Below, one piece after another: positions 15,310-15,447 of a DNA stretch of 15,447 bases. A model generated the notes under the pieces. It was not told the DNA's origin. It did not search any database and saw nothing but the letters and a program-made list of their open reading frames with translations. The position numbers and the translations under genes are program-made. Origin of the DNA: CAVCAD01 sp036653735 (GTDB taxonomy: Bacteria; Bacillota_I; Bacilli_A; RF39; UBA660). The stretch is from positions 1-15,447 of the forward strand of contig JAVVTI010000021.1 of NCBI GenBank assembly GCA_036653735.1, read 5' to 3'. Numbering within the stretch: the stretch's first letter is position 1; each line of letters begins with the position of its first letter.

Positions 15310-15447
15310 ATGAGAACTTATTATTTATTTTGTATTAAAGATGAGATATATGATATTACTAAGAATAGTCCTAAAGATTTATATTGTTCTTTTGAAAGAA
15401 TATATAAGATGAATAAGAATGATATTAATATAGGATATAATATATAT
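15310..15447 (+). CDS. N-terminus of a SirA-like (sporulation inhibitor of replication) protein, cut by window edge
   Basis: Forty-six codons remain open to the right edge, beginning MRTYYLFCIKDEIYD. The aromatic-rich start with the YYxxxIKxE pattern resembles the beginning of SirA, which in Bacillus subtilis binds DnaA domain I and blocks new rounds of replication at sporulation onset. GGGTGA (15294-15299) lies ten bases before the ATG and would serve as ribosome site. A Spo0A-box-like heptamer upstream fits the known Spo0A control of sirA. The call is tentative because only the first third of the protein is visible and short N-terminal similarities mislead. Confidence 0.4.
   Translation, partial: MRTYYLFCIKDEIYDITKNSPKDLYCSFERIYKMNKNDINIGYNIY

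Overview
The window (15.4 kb) comes from a very AT-rich member of the Bacillota: most sampled 60-base lines are about 23-30% G+C. It uses the standard bacterial code, because TGA is a real stop (end of the first ABC gene) and every Trp is TGG. MraZ/RsmH/FtsL/PASTA-type FtsI and the DnaB/DnaI primosome pair point to a walled Bacillus-type lineage. An InlB-repeat/DUF6273-like surface protein and a phosphoketolase would fit an uncultured gut Bacilli/Erysipelotrichia/RF39-like organism; that placement is inference. All genes are on the + strand.

Layout. (1) Positions 1-1112 hold the 3' part of a surface protein: one InlB B-type repeat, then a C-terminal lectin-like domain whose last ~50 codons are much richer in G+C and pyrimidine-ending codons. 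This resembles the variable region of a diversity-generating retroelement (DGR) target. (2) Positions 1254-8272 hold a promoter-led operon of two fused ATPase-permease ABC proteins and a phosphoketolase (xfp). (3) Positions 8274-10506 hold a promoter followed by dnaB and dnaI, the helicase-loading genes. (4) Positions 10507-10854 are a 348-base gene-poor stretch with a direct repeat, a bidirectional terminator, the mraZ promoter and four MraZ boxes at exact 10-base spacing. (5) Positions 10855-14617 hold a shortened division/wall cluster, mraZ-rsmH-ftsL-ftsI, closed by a terminator overlapping the end of ftsI. (6) Positions 14781-15245 encode a Bro-N/antirepressor-like protein of unknown role. 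(7) Positions 15253-15447 hold a perfect Spo0A-box heptamer in a promoter, then the start of a gene whose N-terminus resembles SirA, the sporulation inhibitor of DnaA.

Taken together, replication initiation (dnaB, dnaI, possibly sirA) and division/septal wall synthesis (mraZ, rsmH, ftsL, ftsI) sit side by side, flanked upstream by export and carbon-metabolism genes and a diversifiable surface protein. The two observations most worth following up are the DGR-like variable region at 900-1055, with no reverse transcriptase or template in the window, and the 0A-box plus SirA-like gene at the right edge. No RNA genes, CRISPR arrays or insertion sequences were seen.
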